Shown: positions 52,801 through 62,642 of the stretch, piece by piece
Layout of the letters: every line of letters starts with the position of its first letter
How positions within the stretch are numbered: the first letter of the stretch is position 1
Assembly: GCF_001625305.1 (NCBI RefSeq)
Contig: NW_017804365.1
Location: forward strand, 642,414 to 706,413
Length of the DNA stretch: 64,000 nucleotides
Source: Branchiostoma belcheri
Taxonomy: Eukaryota; Chordata; Leptocardii; Amphioxiformes; Branchiostomatidae
Direction of reading: 5' to 3'
Made by a program: the position numbers and the translations under genes
The notes under the pieces: model-generated
What the model saw: only the letters and a program-made list of their open reading frames with translations
Database searches by the model: none
Told to the model about the DNA's origin: nothing

Positions 52801-53582
52801 AAAACGTGAATATAAAAGTAACCGTGAAAAAAAACAGTACAGTATATGGCATTTAATTATTGCCTGTGAGCATGTTGCAGTAACTTGTACCATAACATAA
52901 GGGGTGTTTCTGCTTCGATGAGCACAAATATATCTATTAAAAGTAAGTAAATTGGATAATTAAGCAAAACCACAACAAATTATTTTCTTTATTCTATCCT
53001 ACAATCCTGAAATGATTTTTGAGGTAATATTATAATATCAAATGCAACATTTTAATAAACTTTATGACTGTATTCCCAAAACTTTCTTGTGAAATTTTAA
53101 AGTGAAAACTAGAAATTCACAAGGTATATTTTAACCTTGGAAACACTCAACAGCTTAAAGGGAACTGTTTATAGGTGTGCTTACTAGTAATAGGAGGAAA
53201 TAGGCATTACATCATCTCAGCAGGTTTCCATGAAGATATAGAAAACATAAACAGGTGAGATCACCTTTCCTGAAGGCACGTGAACTCACCCAATCTGACT
53301 CATGTGTCTGTGTCACGACTACTAACTTGTTACATGTCAGGATGAGTAGACAGAACAGACAACCATACCCCTCCCCAAAACACCTGTTCTGACTATCATA
53401 ACCTTAACTGGTCAAAAACACCACACGGGCTTTTTGAGACAATTTAAGACGCCTGTAGTTGACAGTATGAGAATCTCACCTAAACAGTTCTCTTCTATGA
53501 AATTCATAACGGGAACCGTCCAGGTGGGACTGCGCAGGAACTGAACAACGCTGTCCAAGACCCAGTTCTCCGATGTCGCCAT
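43872..53582 (-). CDS. CFAP36: Cilia- and flagella-associated protein 36 (BART domain), 10 exons
   Basis: Exons in order: 53582-53480, 52095-52031, 51552-51442, 49935-49867, 49365-49229, 48803-48659, 47872-47717, 46969-46775, 44795-44649, 44003-43872; 419 residues, all GT-AG and in frame. Human CFAP36 (CCDC104) is about 342. The N-terminal BART (ARL2BP-like) domain spans exons 1-4: MATSENWVLDSVVQFLRSPT, WTVPVMNFIEENC, FDNDEENKLEYTEAH, LGITEDQFTEGC, NFLTFKAMMVQ. Exons 5-6 match VELELQALHMLKSQNG and EAILQEVLRKSKEEYEAQ. The middle (exons 7-8) is a low-complexity Pro/Ala/Ser region longer than in vertebrates. Exons 9-10 give the conserved coiled C-terminus (HLRQQRDKLMAMKKKERE, LAERLKQEVIGKK). Known role: ciliary protein that binds ARL3-GTP through the BART domain. 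The chosen start corresponds to the human MAAEEED start; the frame is open further upstream. Exons 8 and 9 have mobile elements abutting their donors. Confidence 0.93.
44219..44642. mobile_element. CAGGGCTTGAAA-ended hAT-like MITE with 89-bp tandem units
   Basis: Begins CAGGGCTTGAAACACC and ends GCATTTCAAGCCCTG. The inside holds three 89-bp units starting at 44249, 44338 and 44427 (GCAGGTTAGTGCAGGTAAAA...), each an inverted pair of CAGGTTAGTGCAGG and CCTGCACTAACCTG-type motifs. Related pieces: 33130-33200, 51645-51690, 60420-60560, 61560-61780, 62203-62477. The right edge is 5 bp from the CFAP36 exon 9 donor. Confidence 0.75.
44863..45200. mobile_element. hAT-like MITE TAGGGGTGGGTA...TACCCACCCCTA
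   Basis: A 338-bp element with ~12-bp perfect ends and longer imperfect inverted arms (AGTCCAGATCC... / GAGTCGGACC). Possible degraded 8-bp target duplication (ACTGGGAG / ACTTGGAA, 6 of 8). In intron 8 of CFAP36. Confidence 0.65.
45334..45587. mobile_element. MITE, GGCAGAACGTACTGC family, copy B (opposite orientation)
   Basis: Left AGCACGCCAGCAGAACGTAC, right GTACATTCTGCTGATGTGCT; the internal GTCAACATTGCATCAGAATT is the inverse of the motif in copies A and C. In an intron of CFAP36. Confidence 0.8.
46180..46440. repeat. AT-rich AAATTTCTnnAAAATTTCT quasi-tandem tract
   Basis: About 260 bp built of AAATTTCT/AAAATTC variants and their inverse, with long A and T runs. No clear period. It lies between two elements in CFAP36 intron 8. 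Confidence 0.6.
46510..46765. mobile_element. 256-bp TIR element inserted at the CFAP36 exon 8 splice donor
   Basis: Ends TACCCTGGATGCCAAACTCG and TAGTTTGGCAACCAGGGTA, with further paired blocks (AAGAGCCCTTC / GAAGGGCTCTC, TAAATTACCGCTACGG / CCGTAGCGGTAATTTA). Perfect 9-bp target duplication AAGTCTTAC at 46501-46509 and 46766-46774. A 9-bp duplication points to a MULE-type (Mutator) transposase. The duplicated 9 bp are the first nine intron bases after exon 8 (GTAAGACTT on the gene strand). Confidence 0.9.
47975..48080 (+). mobile_element. Short retroposed element with 12-bp target duplication
   Basis: Flanked by GTCAGGAAAACT at 47963-47974 and 48081-48092. Reads TGGATGCTATCTGAAACGTC, then ...CTTATTACCTGGATGTCTAA. 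Its start corresponds to the loop of the hammerhead-like motif seen whole at 23646. No inverted 5' arm in this copy. In CFAP36 intron 6. Confidence 0.85.
48420..48605. mobile_element. TTACCATGGTGACAG family copy
   Basis: GTCCTGCAACTTGCTACATA, AACCCAACACCACAAGGTGT and GTTACCATGGTGACAGCTGC, colinear with 49550-49745. In CFAP36 intron 6. Confidence 0.65.
49435..49745. mobile_element. TTACCATGGTGACAG family copy (longest)
   Basis: Runs from CTAGAAGGTAACATCTGCAA through ATGTAACCCGACACC and GTTACCATGGTGACAGACGT to a GAAGAAGAAGAAG tail. The purine tail could be a retroposon tail; superfamily unresolved. In CFAP36 intron 4. Confidence 0.65.
51190..51430. mobile_element. Fragments of two families in CFAP36 intron 3
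   Basis: 51195-51305 matches the TACCTTCGCCAA family body (CCTGCAGTTCCAGAACAAGC, TGCTAGGGGGAC). 51388-51430 carries GGATGTCATCCATG, an end of the 17869-18090 type. Both are partial. Confidence 0.5.
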
Positions 53583-54433
53583 GATGCTTTTTTGACAAAT
53601 ACAAACGCCAATTTCCGGACACAGGGCAGCTGAGTGTTTCCTTGTGCAGTAGCGCCGCCTAGCGGATACAAACGCCATCAAACATTTTGGCTACTGTTTG
53701 CACTTTTGCGCCAATACATTAAAGTGATATAAATTGTGAACCCATATATTTAGATAGGATGTATGGTAACCTTTGGAACGCCCCGGAATGTCTGATTATA
53801 TGGATTTTAAAGCGCAGAACTACTTTTCTACTGTACAATATCCTGGACGTGCCTGGTAACCGAACAAACAGTGCTGCGGCCTGTGGATATCCCTCCGCTA
53901 ATGACGCGCTGTGATTGGTCAGGTAATTTTAGCCTGGCACACCGTTCAGATTGTGAACTGGGCTTTGAATTTTTGGGTTGGAGGTGAACCGCTGCGAGCC
54001 TTCCTTTCCAACTTTCTTTTTATCAGTTTCTAGTCGGCTGGGGGACGTCCAGGAGAGGTAAACCGTAGGTAGGAGTGTCTGTCGTCGAGAGTGGATCGCG
54101 TTTTCCCCAGGATTGCTTGTTTACCGGAGTTACGGGCGGATTCGTGCGGTACCGGAGACGAGTAGAGAGTCCGATGTACGGGCAGACCGGAACACCTTAG
54201 TCGGACGGGAGTCGTGTGTGTGTGTACATAGTGCCAACAACAACTGCACAACTGCCGAAAACAAGTGTCCATCCTTCCGTTTTGCAACGTTCTGTGTCGT
54301 GCAGGATCTCAGGAGGACTACCAGCGTGTTTTGTCGTGTAAAATGAGCTGAGAGCGCCCTCCCTGCCGCCCTGCATAACGTGGCGAAAGGAGCCAGAGTT
54401 TAGTCCGATTTTTGTCGGGACAGGGGACACAAC
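53583..54433. promoter_or_regulatory. Shared upstream region of CFAP36 and CCDC88
   Basis: The two start codons face away from each other with 851 bp between them. The interval is GC-richer than its surroundings, especially 53950-54430, which probably holds the CCDC88 5'UTR. No TATA box evident; a bidirectional promoter is inferred from arrangement only. Confidence 0.55.
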
Positions 54434-57400
54434 ATGGCCGAGGAGGATGCAGACATCTCTCCCATGGAGGCCTTTATGGACAGTCCCTTGGTGGTCTGGG
54501 TAAGTCCTGGCTCTCTGGTATGTTGATTAAGGCTAGAGACAGGGCAATTGCTTAATAATAGGTCGTTGAAATGCTTTCTTCTGATCATAAAACTAGCAAC
54601 TAAATGTTGCGAGCTGTGTAGTTGTAACAAATCCTTGGAAACAGTTTAAAACCCTCGCAAAATTAGAATCATAAACCCTAGCTGTAAAACTCATGTTTAT
54701 TCAAACCCTGGCTTCAGTAAAATAGTTTGTACACTGTGATAATGCATGTTGTTCCACAGCAGACCTCACACATACATGTGAGTGTTGTTGTTGTCATACA
54801 GCTGATTCCACAAAACTGTGTTCCCTGTCCTTGTTATACAGGCCAAGACCTTCAGCCCTGGTTCTAAGGTGGAGTTTACAAACTTGGTGGAAGGAACATT
54901 CCTCAACGAAATGATGCTCCAAATGTACGTATTTTGTCTCTGTCTTTTCCTGTCTCTGTCATTGTATATTTTTAGATACACCTATATGCTTGTACTGGCT
55001 TCCGACGGTTAAATTCTAACCCCTTTGTTACACGATCTGTAATTCAATGACATCATCTGGGAAAATTCTAAAGCGTTTATTTAGGCGTAAACGTGGCTGC
55101 AAAGTTAAAACCCATTGTTAAGAGCGCAGCCTAAGATAAAATTGCAGTCACTTAGTTCGAAGACATGACACAGAAAGATGTACACGTCTTTCCCGAGGTG
55201 GGTAACGGAAACTCAGGTCTGGCCCTTAAGGCTTGAGGTCATCACTATTGTCATCAGCACAGGTGGAAAAACTTACAGCGTATAGGAAACGTGTTTTAAA
55301 TCCTTTGTGTCACACCAGCAAACAGCTGACAGGAAGTTTCGAAATTCTCCACAAAGCGACCCCTTTTCTTTCCAATACTAGGGAAGTTTAATTTGTTCCA
55401 GAAAGAGTCCACAGTGCAGCTTTACAAAAAAAAAAGACAAGAAAGGGAGACTGACGAGAAGTATGTAGTGCGACAAAGGCGTGCGTAATTTGAGACGAGG
55501 TATTGTGACACGTGTGACCTGTAAACACCTTGGCACACCTGTGCTCATGACATTCCCTCCCATAAAGTATATAAAGTCTGCCGCCCGCATATAATACATG
55601 GCCACGGTCAGACACATTTTTGCCTGGCTACATCATTCTGTGCATTATTCATAAAAGCTGCAGAATTTACACCAACTGTCTAGAAAACTGACATCCAGGT
55701 TAGGGATACAACCGGCTAGAGGTTGGATTTTTCACTATATTAGATTGATCTAATTAAGCACTCGTAACGTGCGGAAAATTGTTCAGACGCATTGTCAGTG
55801 CGTTATGCCTGTCAGACCAATGTGTTAATGTGGTAAAACAACTTTGACAGCGTTTCGGACGGGCGCTATTTACATTTGCCATTGAAGCCGTACTTGACAA
55901 TTTTCACTCCTAGTTGCGAAGTAGTCGTATTTTTTAACAGCTGTTTGGTGTCTGTTGTAGGGTTTCTTGTTTCAGTAGCCCTTTTGTTTTGCAAAGACAA
56001 ATAATGAGAGATTCTCTTTAAAATTGTCAAATTTTGGAGCTGTTTGTTTTTGTTGTCTGTTCCTGATGAGGTGTTTTTCACATGGTGGTATTTGATAATA
56101 CCACGTGGTGTCTTGTTATTATCTGAAATTGTCTGTAGGGCAACAATCTATGTAGACTAACTGTAGACAGTCAGCAAAACCATATTTACTGTTCATGTTT
56201 GTAATGCACATTTACACCAACTAGATGTGGGCCCACTTCATTTGAACCTGGGAATTAAATGCAAATTGCAATTTCGTAAATCATAATTCTCTGCCACCAA
56301 CAGAGAAGCCATAACAGGAATGCTAAATGAGGTTTTGGCACTCCCATGGGATGGCAACACAGACTACCATTTGTGAGATGCATGTGGGGAAAACCCTGTC
56401 TGCTTTAGCCTCCATAGCATGCCAAAAACTGGGGGTTTGGGGGTCTTCATGGTCTTTGGGAGCTTTTATGTGCTATTTTCTGATTGCATATAGACAACAT
56501 AGCCGGCCTGGTTGAATTACCCCTGTTGGGCTAATCAGAAAACAGCCAAAGACCACCAAACCCCCAGTTCTATAAGCCTGCTATGGAGGCTAGTCTGCTT
56601 GCTTGTCCAGCCTAAACCTTGGCATGCCGAGCATGCACACAGACATTCTGACCATGGCTTCTTACAAGTTTGCCATACCCTCGCAGGGTAGTAGGACACA
56701 CTCCATAAAAACAGCGTCAACCTTTTTCCTTTAGGTCTAAAAAAGTAAACGCCAATAACGCAGCGACGTTTATGTCAGAGACCACTGCCTAAGACCCTGT
56801 TCATACCAGACTTATATTTAGCGGTTTCAACCGGTTTTTCAAAAACCGGTTTTTATTTAACCTGATGTGAACGCAAATTAACCGGTTTTTTAGGGGTTTA
56901 AATCCGATTTTGAAAAACCACCTCGGGAGGTGGTTTTTGAGGGGTTTTTGAGAGGTTTTTCCACCGAAAAACCTGGTCTGAACGCTAAGGGTTTATTGAA
57001 CCGGTTTTTGCGTCATAATTCCGGGGTCACGGGGTCAGCATCCTGACCGTGTGCGACCTCCAAGCTTTTTTGATCGCGTTGTTTTGACCAACTTGAGTTC
57101 GTTTCCACTGTTTTTCCATGGTTTCTATTCATTTTGCGATGGAATCAGCATATGCAACCTGGTCGGCGGACGAGACGCTCCTGATACTTAGGTATGGAGA
57201 GCAGGAGTCGCCGAATTCGAAAAAAAGCTGGGGGGGGGGGGCGTCGAGGGCTCTACCGAAACAAAAATGTTGGAGGAGGCTGATTTCTTGAAGATAAAGG
57301 ATCAGTGCCGTAGTAAGGTAAAAAAAAAACTGAAGACGGCATACAAGCAAGAAGGCCAGGGACAACAATCGGAAGAGCGGGAGGAACGGTTATTCAAACT

Positions 57401-60400
57401 GCAGTCATGGCCGATTAATTGGATATTCACTGGACAGGATTTTTTCAAAACCGGTTATCAAAAGTCTGGTATGAACGCTAAGGGTTTTAGCCGGGTTTTT
57501 GAAAAACCGGTTGAAACCGCTAAATGTAAGTCTGGTATGAACAGGGTCTAAGGGTTAGGACGTGTCTTTGGGGATTGCTTGATGAATTCGTTAGGAAGAG
57601 GATATGATAATTGAGACATGCATAAAACACTACAAATATTCATACAACTGCTAATGTTAGTATTGGTAGTCAGATGGGTTGGTGTTACTAGCATCCGCTA
57701 AAAGTAAAAAGCATTTTGGCTCATTTGATGCTACTGGTAATATGGGCATACTACTACTAGTACTACTACTACTAGGTCTTCCATTTTGAAATTCAAGATA
57801 TGTTGCTGTTCAAATTCTGCTAAACTTATGTTTGCTTACAGTACATCATGATCAGACTTATAACAGAAATTTTTAGTGATAATTGTTTATGTTGCACAGA
57901 AAATGTTGTGACTTACTAGTACAAATGAAAGTATATTGTAACTGCCAAAATTTGAAGCGAAAGTATCTAGTTTTATTTGTTTATGCTGGCCAATCGGAAT
58001 CCTGAAAATGTGTTTTCACACAGAAGCGACTTTGCTTTCCTAAGTTTCTACACATGGAATTGTGTATTTTACACTGAAAGCGAAAAACGATATACAAATT
58101 GTCACAAACTTACTACAAATTAAAACACGCTGTTATACACATGCACTTGGAACACATTTGTATACAGGTAAATTATCTAATCTACATACACCCCTCTGAT
58201 ACTATACTACATGCCAGTACATGCCCGTAGCCAGGATTTTGAATGGGGGGGGTTCTTCCCACTGCCTGAGGGGACCTCGAGTGCCGTAGGCGCGAGGCGA
58301 GCACCAAAGGCGCGAGGTTCCTAGGGGGGTCCGGGAAGATTTTGAAAAAATGAACCTTCTAAAATGGCATTTTGTGCATTTTTGAGAGGATTTCCAAGAA
58401 AAAATCAGAGATAAATTTTTATTCAATGACAAACGGAGCAGTTTTTCTACAATTCCAGTCCATCTTTTCAAGAAAAATCTTGAACCTTTACATAAAAAGT
58501 GGACCAAAAAGTGGACCTTTACATAAAAAGTGGACCAAAAAGTGGACCTTAACACAAAAAGTGGACCAAAAAGTGGACCTTTGAGCCTTGTGGGGGGTTC
58601 TTCCGAACCCCCCGAACCCNNNNNNNNNNNNNNNNNNNNAGTATGTCAAACAGCTAAAAGTAAAACACACCAGTAAAAGAGGCTTGCACTTGCCAGAACC
58701 CTATCAGTATCACTGGTATCACTTCCCATGTACTTACTAACTCTAAGTACACAAGTGGTAATGTCACACTATGTCGTGATTCATGAGTTATAACAGTCAT
58801 AGACCAGAGTCTGAGTTACTCGTTGGCATAAACCTGATGTATTAAAACTACTTGTCCAATAGCACGCAAGCGTACAAAACTCAACTGCGTGCGTCAAATT
58901 TTTCCTGTGTGTAAATCGGCCTGCTTAGATGTAAATCAAGAACGTACGTTTAGATTGTATGCCAGCCCTGAACATATGTCCGAAGATACAGTATAATAGC
59001 ACGTCGGCAGAACGTACTGCACCTGTGCAAAACCCATATAATGTATCGTACATAGCACTTTGACCAAACATCTCATATAAGGTTGTATTCATGCATATAC
59101 TTGGTTAACACTCCACCTGTAGTTTCCAAATGTTATGTCGGAAAAGATATTGCCTGCAACAGGCAAAATTCTAATACAACGTTGACCAAAAATCCAACGA
59201 AAACTGTGAAAAATGGGGGGTTTCGCACAGGCGCAGTACGTTCTGCCGACGTGCTCAGTACAATACCCTTTGGCTTAATAGTATGTTAAAACATGCTGCT
59301 TTACACGCAGGATAAAAAATGCTGTGCACAATTTTCGTACGCTGGCATGCTTCTTACATCAGGTTTTTGCCCGCATGTATAAATCAGGGTTGCATTCCTT
59401 GGGCCAGCCAACAGGTATTGTATCTCCTGACACCCAATTCTTCCCAACAAAAGTTTTGTGTTCGGTCATTAATTATTAACACGGCAGGGACCTCCCTAAA
59501 CAATGGAGCAGTGGAGCTCCTCCACCCAGTCCTTATCTCAGCTCCACCCTGTTAATTTTCAAAACTAGTGTTTTTACTTTCTTTTCCAGGGTTCTTTGGT
59601 CAAATTTACCGATATTTCGCACCCTCCTCCATTCTGTCCTAAATTTCTGGGGAGATCCCTGCACGGGAGGGAGAAGCGTTTGAGTGCTGAAGAATAGAAG
59701 TAGGTTGAGATGCCTGTTGGCACGTCAATAAAGCTGGTAGTGAGATATGGGTTTCTCATGGCCACCTATTTAGTATGCTCATTTATAGAATCTAGGCAAA
59801 TGATTAGCCTCCGTAACAGGCTTATAGAACATGGGGTTTGGTGGTCTTCAGCTGTTTTCTGATAAGCCCAGTTCAACCAGGCCGGCTATGTTGTCTATAT
59901 CAGAAAATGTAGCACATAAAAGCTCCCGAAGACCCTGAAGACCCCAAAACCCCCAGTTTTTGGCATGCTATGGAGGCTACCAAATGATTAATTTTCTTAC
60001 AATACTGGGCTGGTTTTTGTTCTGTGTATCTACATTTGTGGCTAAAGGAAAACTCTTGCCAAGTACAGTAAATGAAGTTTTCTTACTAGACTTTAAGTTT
60101 TCTAGCAAAAGGACACATTGAACTAGTTAGTTTCAAATCTGAACCACTGTGCTACTACAGGTACTGAATCTACCATCAAAATGGTGAAAACTCCCGAACT
60201 TGCTCAAGACCAATGTTTTGTCTAATAGAAAGTTTTAAAAAGTTTCCCACCGAGATTTTCCTGAAGCCATGTGTGTGTTGTTTACACATGTTTCTTGTAA
60301 GTTTGTTGTGTCTTATTAATGCAGTGATGACAGGTTCAACATAAGATGAAGGCCATGTTGTGAAACACTGGCTGTCAACAGAACTCATGTCTGCATTGTA

Positions 60401-62642
60401 CACATGCATGTATGTGCCTTCAGGGCTCAAATCCTTTTTTCTGCAAACCTACACTGGTGCAGGTCACATTGAAAATTACCTGCACCAGACAGATTTTACC
60501 TGCACAATTCAGAACTTAGGAAGAATGGACCATACTAAAAATGTTCAGAAAGCAAATTTTTTTTTGTTAATTCTTTTACACTTCATAGGTGTAACAGTGT
60601 AACAGTCAGTGTACAAATGTAGCAAAAAACAAACAAACAAACAAACAAACAAACTAGAGTTCCCCGATCTCATACCTTCGCCAAATGATGTTAATCTTTA
60701 TGACTGACAAATTACAGATTAGATTATTCCCCCCTGATTTAAGAAATAGGAACCTAATTTTCATGAATTATATCATTTTATCACAATAAAAAGATAGTCT
60801 TATATTAACAATGCATTCTAGCATTTCCTAATAGATTATGCAAATGAGGTCCTGATTTGAATAAATTATGTTTAATGATGTTCACCTCAATTTAACTTTC
60901 AAATACCACAAGTATGAAATTCCAGGCAGTTATCATTACATAATTATAAAATTTTCTAATTAATTATGTAAATTAAGTCATTATTAACATAATGAATATC
61001 TTCCTGTGTTTCTCTCGTTGTCAATTACCAATGTCACAAGCTTCAATTGTCCTATCATGGAATGCAGATGATTTATAGAATTTCCCCATAAATTATGCAA
61101 ATTACATCCATATTTGCATAATTGTCACATAATTATATTAAGCATCACGTAAGCTACCTACATACCAAAAATCACGACGATCCGTCAACTGGTTCTTGAG
61201 TTATCCCCTTTTGAATATTTTCAAGAATATATCCCTGCAGTTCCAGAGCAAGCCGCTAGGGGGCCTAAACTCACGTCACTTCTTCCCCAGCACAAGAGCT
61301 ACCTACCATCCAAATTTCATCACCATAGCATGTCTAGATCATGAGATATCAAAACCGGAAGTTCAGCTGCAGTACCATAACAAGCCGCTAGGGGGTCCAA
61401 AATCTAATCATTTTGAGGTCTCATCAAGACCTACCCATCTACCAAGTGTCAAGACAATCCATCAAGGCCTTCTCAAGTTATCGTGTTGACAGACAGACAC
61501 ACACACACATACACGAACGCCCCTGAAAACATAACCTTCTTGGCGAAGGTAACAAACACATACACCTATATGTATACTCAGTACATGGACCAGTACAGGT
61601 TAGGTGCAGGTAGACATCAGAAATAACTGCAAAGCTCCAAGTTTACCTGCACTAACCTGCATATACCCAGTACATGGACCAGTGCAGGTTAGGTGCAGGT
61701 AGACATCAGAAATACCTGCACAGCTCCAATTTTACCTGCACTAACAAGCAATTGCAGTAGGTATCTCAAGCCTTGGACAGACATAATGATTTCCATGATC
61801 TGGGCTCATTTCTCATGATATACCTGGCACAAGAATGTCCAGAGGGGTTCTGTTATAGGTCTGAGAGATAAGGTTAGAATGTCCTTGCGGGCATGGTCCC
61901 CTGTAGCCTTCAATCTATGCCGTGATTTGTCAGTGTAACTGTTGTCTGGTAACATTGGGGCTGTGTTAGGTCAAGCATGCAGTTTATCCTGCAGTATTTT
62001 AACCTTCATTCCCTTTCTGCGATACGAGAAATCTTACAGTATAAAAGAAGTATACAAGAAAGCTAACAGTAGTAGTACCTCTACTACCCGTAGTACCCAA
62101 AGTGCCAATTATAAATTTTCATTTTATTTTTACTTGTATTTAATTTGCAGACAATGGGATAGATCTAACCAAAGAATTATTGATAAAAAATTTAGTAGTC
62201 TGCGCAGGGCTTGCAATTCCACCTGCACCTAACCTGTGCTGGTCCATGACTAGATTAATATATACATGAAGATATTTGTGTATTTTTATTTTATGAACTG
62301 ATACTACCTATGAAGTATAAAAGAAATAATGGCAACAGTTTCTGATAAGTTTTTGATAGGATCCATATACATCCTAAATTCTGAGCGGTGAAGCTAGAAT
62401 TTTTCTGGTGCAGGTAATTTTTCAATGCTACCTGCACTATTGCAGGTATGCATCAAAAGAGTGTTTTGAACCCTGATTATTTTACAACAGAATTATAAGT
62501 AATATAACCCAGTTTTCGGTTTCCCTTCCACAGTGACCCTCGACCGACTAACCAGCGGATCAACAAGCAGGTGCAGGGCCAGGTGCACCTCCGGATCCAG
62601 AACCTGGCCATTCTCATGAGGCACATCAAGTCCTACTACCAG
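54434..62642 (+). CDS. CCDC88: CCDC88 (Girdin/Daple) family protein, first three exons
   Basis: Exons: 54434-54499, 54842-54924, 62534-62642; frames join as phase 0, then phase 2, and the last exon ends phase 0 at a GTAAGG donor. The encoded N-terminus [60 protein letters not shown] and [18 protein letters not shown] matches the HOOK/calponin-like domain of CCDC88[13 protein letters not shown] is identical to what I recall for Daple (CCDC88C). In the family this domain is followed by a very long coiled coil and a Galpha-binding region, acting in dynein-linked trafficking and G-protein/Wnt signalling; those exons lie beyond the window. Amphioxus is expected to have one pre-duplication CCDC88. 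Intron 2 (7.6 kb) is full of mobile elements. Confidence 0.9.
56406..56592. mobile_element. hAT MITE with perfect 8-bp target duplication
   Basis: TAGCCTCCATAGCATGCCAA ... GCCTGCTATGGAGGCTA, flanked by GTCTGCTT at 56398-56405 and 56593-56600. The 8-bp duplication and TAG terminus fit hAT. An inverted copy is at 59805-59979. Confidence 0.9.
56793..57548. mobile_element. PIF/Harbinger-like element with Myb/SANT-like relic
   Basis: TIRs of about 50 bp (GACCCTGTTCATACCAGACT at the left, its inverse at the right), flanked by TAA at 56790-56792 and 57549-57551; TWA duplications are the PIF/Harbinger signature. Subterminal AACCGGTTTTT motifs are repeated on both sides. Inside, 57139 onward encodes [20 protein letters not shown], and 57267-57420 encodes [17 protein letters not shown] and [13 protein letters not shown], the start and third helix of a trihelix/Myb-like DNA-binding protein as carried by Harbinger elements. 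The two parts are not in the same frame and the middle is missing, so it is an internally deleted, non-autonomous copy. No DDE transposase. Confidence 0.8.
58200..58639. mobile_element. GTAGCCAGGATTTTGAATGG repeat running into an assembly gap
   Basis: Begins CCCGTAGCCAGGATTTTGAA, with CGCGAGG units and three copies of AAAAAGTGGACC pairs (58495-58580), and ends at TTCCGAACCCCCCGAACCC next to 20 Ns (58620-58639). The end is the inverse of the start's GGGGGGGTTC, so the missing part is probably the other terminal repeat. Confidence 0.6.
58998..59255. mobile_element. MITE, GGCAGAACGTACTGC family, copy C
   Basis: AGCACGTCGGCAGAACGTAC, then TGCACCTGTGC; right end GCACAGGCGCAGTACGTTCT, then GCCGACGTGCT. 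TIRs ~32 bp with two mismatches; the best-preserved of three copies (others 42003, 45334). Confidence 0.85.
59805..59979. mobile_element. hAT MITE, inverted copy of 56406-56592
   Basis: TAGCCTCCGTAACAGGCTTA ... GGCATGCTATGGAGGCTA, flanked by CAAATGAT at 59797-59804 and 59981-59988, with one extra C before the right duplication. Confidence 0.85.
60653..61551. mobile_element. Complete copy of the TACCTTCGCCAA-ended family
   Basis: Leader CTAGAGTTCCCCGATCTCAT, then TACCTTCGCCAA at 60673; ends TTGGCGAAGGTA at 61551. Colinear over its length with 21928-22813, including CCTGCAGTTCCAGAGCAAGC and ACCGGAAGTTC. No ORF. Confidence 0.8.
61560..61780. mobile_element. CAGGGCTTGAAA-family fragment with two tandem units
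   Basis: Two inverted-orientation units of the 44219 tandem (CAGTACATGGACCAGT... CAGGTAGACATCAGAAAT), ending in a degraded TCAAGCCTTG terminus. Confidence 0.65.
62203..62477. mobile_element. CAGGGCTTGAAA-family copy upstream of CCDC88 exon 3
   Basis: Opens CAGGGCTTGCAATTCCACCTG-type sequence and ends TGTTTTGAACCCTG, 56 bp before the exon 3 acceptor. The middle is unrelated to the 89-bp units except CCTGCACCTAACCTG. Confidence 0.6.

Noticed and set aside
57139-57551. A host gene starting [12 protein letters not shown]
   Set aside because: Bounded by TIRs and TAA duplications and split between frames; it is a transposon-borne relic.
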